Assembly: GCF_001558155.1 (NCBI RefSeq)
Contig: NZ_LOAS01000003.1
Location: 1-64,000 of the forward strand
Length of the DNA stretch: 64,000 nucleotides
Source of the DNA: Aliiruegeria sabulilitoris
Lineage (GTDB): Bacteria; Pseudomonadota; Alphaproteobacteria; Rhodobacterales; Rhodobacteraceae
Direction: 5' to 3'
Shown here: positions 62,421 to 64,000 of the stretch, piece by piece
Layout of the letters: each line of letters begins with the position of its first letter
Numbering within the stretch: position 1 is the stretch's first letter
Notes under the pieces: model-generated
Told to the model about the DNA's origin: nothing
The model's input: the letters and a program-made list of their open reading frames with translations, nothing else
Databases searched by the model: none
Program-made: the position numbers and the translations under genes

Positions 62421-62771
62421 ATGAGCAATCCACAGATGAATGAATTTTCCGGCCGTTTGCGCCGCATCGAGAAGATCAAGAAGCGTGGCGGAGCTTTTGA
62501 AGCCTCTGGCACGCTCGGACAGTCCTATTACACGAAACTGCGCCTGCGCCACCAAAGGCGCCCGATTTTGCGCCCGGCAGTCGTGTTCGTCTGCACCATC
62601 ATGCTGTTCAAGGGAGTCCTGTTGGCAGCCATCGGCGCAGAGGTCTATGCACAGAAACTCTCCGTGCTCCACCAGGGCGACACCGTCGAGAAAATTGGCG
62701 CCTTCATCATGGCGATCGACCCGTTCACCGCGACCATCGCGCAAATGGTTGCCCCGATAATCGGCGGATAG
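62421..62771 (+). CDS. Conserved small membrane protein
   Basis: 116 residues from the ATG at 62421. A charged, Arg/Lys-rich N terminus (RLRRIEKIKKRGGAFE, LRLRHQRRPIL) precedes one transmembrane helix (VVFVCTIMLFKGVLLAAIGA) and a periplasmic helical tail that ends in IAQMVAPIIGG. The topology suggests a cytoplasmic basic face at the inner membrane. No family recognised; it follows prmA after 76 bases. Confidence 0.7.
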   Translation: MSNPQMNEFSGRLRRIEKIKKRGGAFEASGTLGQSYYTKLRLRHQRRPILRPAVVFVCTIMLFKGVLLAAIGAEVYAQKLSVLHQGDTVEKIGAFIMAIDPFTATIAQMVAPIIGG

Positions 62772-62825
62772 GTCGACCGGATCGCCAGGGTTTGCGCATT
62801 GACCGTTCTGTCTGAACAGGCCTGA

Positions 62826-62972
62826 AGGGGGCGTTGCCTCCCGCGCGCGCTTGCGAGCGCTCCCTCCGGGATATTTTGGAAGAGATGACCGGGCGGCCCT
62901 TCCGGTGTCATCTTTCCCGGAAATACCTCCGCGAGAGGCACGAGCCGCAGGATCGTTCCCGCGCGCTGAGGG
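62826..62972. repeat. Composite intergenic repeat, copy 7
   Basis: GAAGGGGGCGTTGCCTCCC and GCGCGCTTGCGAGCGC hairpins, CGGGATATTTTGGAAGAGATG, then CCCGGAAATACCTCCGCGAG and ACGAGCCGCAGGATCGT (62940-62956, one change in the palindrome) and TTCCCGCG. It lies between the small membrane-protein gene and the end of ruvB. Confidence 0.75.
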
Positions 62973-63013
62973 CTGCCGAGGCCGTAATGCTGCCTCGGGC
63001 CGCTCTTGGGCGT

Positions 63014-64000
63014 CTATTCGAAGAGTTTTCCTTGCCCGGCTTTCGGAGCATCCGGTGGTTGCGGAACATCCAGTCCGAGATGCTGCCAGGCCTTGCGGGC
63101 GAGCATTCTGCCGCGCGGGGTCCGCTGGATGAGGCCCTGCTGCAGCAGGTAGGGCTCGATCACCTCCTCCAGTGCGTCACGGCTTTCGCTGAGCGCGGCC
63201 GACATCGTCTCCACTCCGACTGGCCCGCCACCATAATTCTCTGCGATCAGGCGAAGGTAGCGGCGGTCGGCGCTGTCCAGTCCGAGCGTGTCCACGCCCA
63301 GGCGTGTCAGCGCGCTGTCGGCAAGCGCGCGGGAGAGGTTGCCATCGCCTTCGACAAGGGCGAAGTCGACCACCCTACGCAGGAGACGGCCGGCTATACG
63401 GGGGGTGCCGCGGGCGCGGGACGCGATTTCGCGGGCACCCTCGGATTCCGCAGGCACGCCCAGAAGGCGGGCGTTTCGGGTGACGATCTCGTGAAGCTCG
63501 TCGATCGTGTAGAACTGCAATCGTGTCGGGATGCCGAAACGGTCCCTCAGCGGCGTTGTCAGCAGTCCGAGACGGGTTGTGGCGCCGATCAAAGTGAAGG
63601 GCTGCAACTCGATGCGGACGGTGCGCGCGGCGGGGCCTTCGCCGATGACGAGGTCGAGTTCGAAATCCTCCATCGCGGGATAGAGCACTTCCTCGACCAC
63701 CGGGTTGAGGCGGTGGATCTCGTCGATGAACAGCACGTCGCGCGCTTCGAGATTGGTCAGGATCGCGGCGAGATCGCCCGGGCGCGCGAGAACCGGGCCG
63801 GAGGTCATGCGGAAATTCACGCCGAGTTCGCGGGAGATGATATTGGCCAGCGTTGTTTTGCCGAGACCGGGTGGGCCGTGAAACAGCGTGTGGTCCATGG
63901 CTTCGCCCCGGCGACGGGCGCTTTCGACGAAGACGCGCAGGTTGGCGCGCGCCTCGGCCTGACCGATGAAGTCGGAGAGTTGTTGCGGACGCAGTGCGCG
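63014..64000 (-). CDS. ruvB: Holliday junction branch migration ATPase RuvB (5' truncated)
   Basis: The C-terminal 328 residues of RuvB are present; the frame runs off the right edge, so the start codon (about a dozen residues more) is outside. Domains: [20 protein letters not shown], Walker [16 protein letters not shown], Walker [15 protein letters not shown], sensor [17 protein letters not shown], and the C-terminal winged helix with [17 protein letters not shown]. It drives branch migration with RuvA in recombination repair. ATG 63898 is internal and not the start. Confidence 0.97.
   Translation of the reverse strand, partial: RALRPQQLSDFIGQAEARANLRVFVESARRRGEAMDHTLFHGPPGLGKTTLANIISRELGVNFRMTSGPVLARPGDLAAILTNLEARDVLFIDEIHRLNPVVEEVLYPAMEDFELDLVIGEGPAARTVRIELQPFTLIGATTRLGLLTTPLRDRFGIPTRLQFYTIDELHEIVTRNARLLGVPAESEGAREIASRARGTPRIAGRLLRRVVDFALVEGDGNLSRALADSALTRLGVDTLGLDSADRRYLRLIAENYGGGPVGVETMSAALSESRDALEEVIEPYLLQQGLIQRTPRGRMLARKAWQHLGLDVPQPPDAPKAGQGKLFE

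Overview
The window looks like a chromosomal segment of a high-GC alphaproteobacterium of the Rhodobacteraceae (Roseobacter/Rhodobacter) group. The assignment rests on the gene order yajC-secD-secF-TSUP-Mth938-ccmA-ccmB-ccmC-ccmD-ccmG, a CDP-alcohol-type phosphatidylcholine synthase, a metal-variant HemB without the zinc cysteine cluster, a DhnA-type class I aldolase, and many TRAP/TSUP/YeeE transporters. It is inferred from protein families and gene order, not from a search.

Layout. 0-4.5 kb is a scar-like accessory patch: an IS5-type transposase tail, a lower-GC secreted Sel1-repeat protein, and a P4-type tyrosine integrase translationally coupled to an unknown ORF. 4.5-8.2 kb holds small genes (transglutaminase-like protein, mini ParB-like protein, cold-shock protein) and two decayed genes (IclR regulator, YjhG-type dehydratase). 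8.2-11.9 kb is a three-gene electron-transfer module: pentaheme cytochrome, nonaheme cytochrome of the octaheme tetrathionate reductase type with a C-terminal anchor, and a di-heme cytochrome b. 12.4-24.9 kb is a catabolic and transport region. One operon is TRAP transporter (binding protein internally deleted), gamma-glutamyltransferase-like amidase and TSUP exporter, with a GntR regulator and matching TTGTATACAA operators. The opposite operon is an ABC importer, creatininase-like amidohydrolase, two SDR dehydrogenases and an agmatinase-like ureohydrolase, divergent from a TetR regulator. A tRNA-Gly(CCC) closes this region.

From 25 kb to the end the content is mostly core: a RACo-like corrinoid activator, the Sec and cytochrome c maturation (ccm) run, ilvH, class I aldolase, CDF metal exporter, pgk, two tandem cyclophilins, hemB, the YcjF/YcjX pair, truA, pcs, xerC, a DUF484 gene, priA, msrA, prmA and a 5'-truncated ruvB. 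Several gaps here carry copies of one composite palindromic intergenic repeat.

Candidates for something little described are the multiheme/cytochrome b module, the guanidino/amide-type catabolic operon with an amidase and a ureohydrolase behind a nitrate/taurine-type ABC importer, the integrase-coupled ORF, and the dispersed repeat family.
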